NCBI GenBank assembly: GCA_002478505.1 | Contig: DLOP01000142.1 | Coordinates: 1-7,045, forward strand | Reading direction: 5' to 3' | DNA from: Lachnospiraceae bacterium UBA7481 | Lineage (GTDB): Bacteria > Bacillota > Clostridia > Lachnospirales > Lachnospiraceae | Length of the DNA stretch: 7,045 bases | Shown here: one piece after another, positions 6,752 through 7,045 of the stretch | Layout: every line of letters begins with the position of its first letter | Position numbering within the stretch: the stretch's first letter is position 1 | Translations under genes and position numbers: made by a program | Notes under the pieces: generated by a model | The model's input: only the letters and a program-made list of their open reading frames with translations | The model's database searches: none | Told to the model about the DNA's origin: nothing

Positions 6752-7045
6752 TTATACTTCGTATAGAATATCCTCCAGTGAAATAATCGGACATTCCATC
6801 TTTTCAGAAAGTTTTTCCTCTACTTCGTTAAAAAATGTAATCGCTGTTACCACCACTGCATCCACATCGCTAAAATTATCCTCCAGCGATAAGATATCCA
6901 CATCTGCGTAGATTGTATCGGCATTCTTATCAATACCATAAACTACTTTTATCTGCGTATCTCTCAGTTCATCAATTAACGTCTCGCCTGCGTAACTCAT
7001 ACCATAAACCGCAATTTTTTTATAGCCGTTCTTCTCAAAATATTC
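6752..7045 (-). CDS. C-terminal fragment of a glycan-pathway protein ending in a Rossmann-like domain, 5' end outside window
   Basis: Ninety-seven residues are visible; the frame stays open to 7045, so the ATG at 7000 is probably internal, as it falls in the middle of a glycine-rich turn. The visible part is one Rossmann-like domain: KKIAVYGMSYAGETLIDEL (strand, turn, helix), VVYGIDKNADTIYADVDILS with the acidic residue ending the second strand, then VDAVVVTAITFF and CPIISLEDILYEV. It resembles the C-terminal domain of the GT2 protein at 4604-5779, so the missing N-terminal part is plausibly another glycosyltransferase, though a methyltransferase-like or free-standing protein is possible. It precedes the fucosyltransferase with a 71-base gap that shows no terminator hairpin, so it is probably in the same transcript. 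Confidence 0.75.
   Translation of the reverse strand, partial: EYFEKNGYKKIAVYGMSYAGETLIDELRDTQIKVVYGIDKNADTIYADVDILSLEDNFSDVDAVVVTAITFFNEVEEKLSEKMECPIISLEDILYEV

Overview
The window holds six genes, all on the minus strand and packed head to tail. It reads as the middle of one surface-glycan biosynthesis operon from a low- to mid-GC Gram-positive bacterium. The closest resemblance I recall is to cell-wall and capsule loci of gut Clostridia (Lachnospiraceae: Blautia, Dorea, Roseburia and relatives). The signs are the AGGAGG/AAGGGG-type ribosome binding sites, the codon and base composition, and the style of the proteins (modular glycosyltransferases carrying extra Rossmann-like domains). The genus is inferred from memory of family style, not from any search.

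Layout in transcription order, from the right end to the left:
(1) 7045-6752: C-terminal fragment of a gene entering from the right; what is visible is a Rossmann-like domain.
(2) 6680-5802: GT11 alpha-1,2-fucosyltransferase-like gene.
(3) 5779-4604: GT2 glycosyltransferase with a C-terminal Rossmann-like domain.
(4) 4607-3219: GT4 glycosyltransferase with an N-terminal Rossmann-like domain, overlapping gene 3 by 4 bases (ATGA).
(5) 3134-726: large protein with a teichoic-acid-polymerase-like (CDP-glycerol glycerophosphotransferase-like) GT-B module, followed by seven degenerate beta-propeller repeats.
(6) 687-1: N-terminal part of a HAD-superfamily protein that starts with another Rossmann-like domain and leaves the window on the left.
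Intergenic gaps are 71, 22, -4, 84 and 38 bases. No convincing promoter, terminator, RNA gene, mobile element or CRISPR array was seen, and no stretch over 300 bases lacks a gene.

The three glycosyltransferases could add successive sugars, including an L-fucose, to a lipid-linked or wall-linked glycan in the cytoplasm. The TagF-like module could add or polymerise a phosphopolyol-type or sugar unit. The HAD-like protein has an unknown role in the same pathway. The most striking architectural feature is that four of the six proteins carry a similar small Rossmann-like domain at one end or the other. Two tracts look foreign by composition: the fucosyltransferase gene and the propeller half of gene 5 are clearly more AT-rich than their neighbours.
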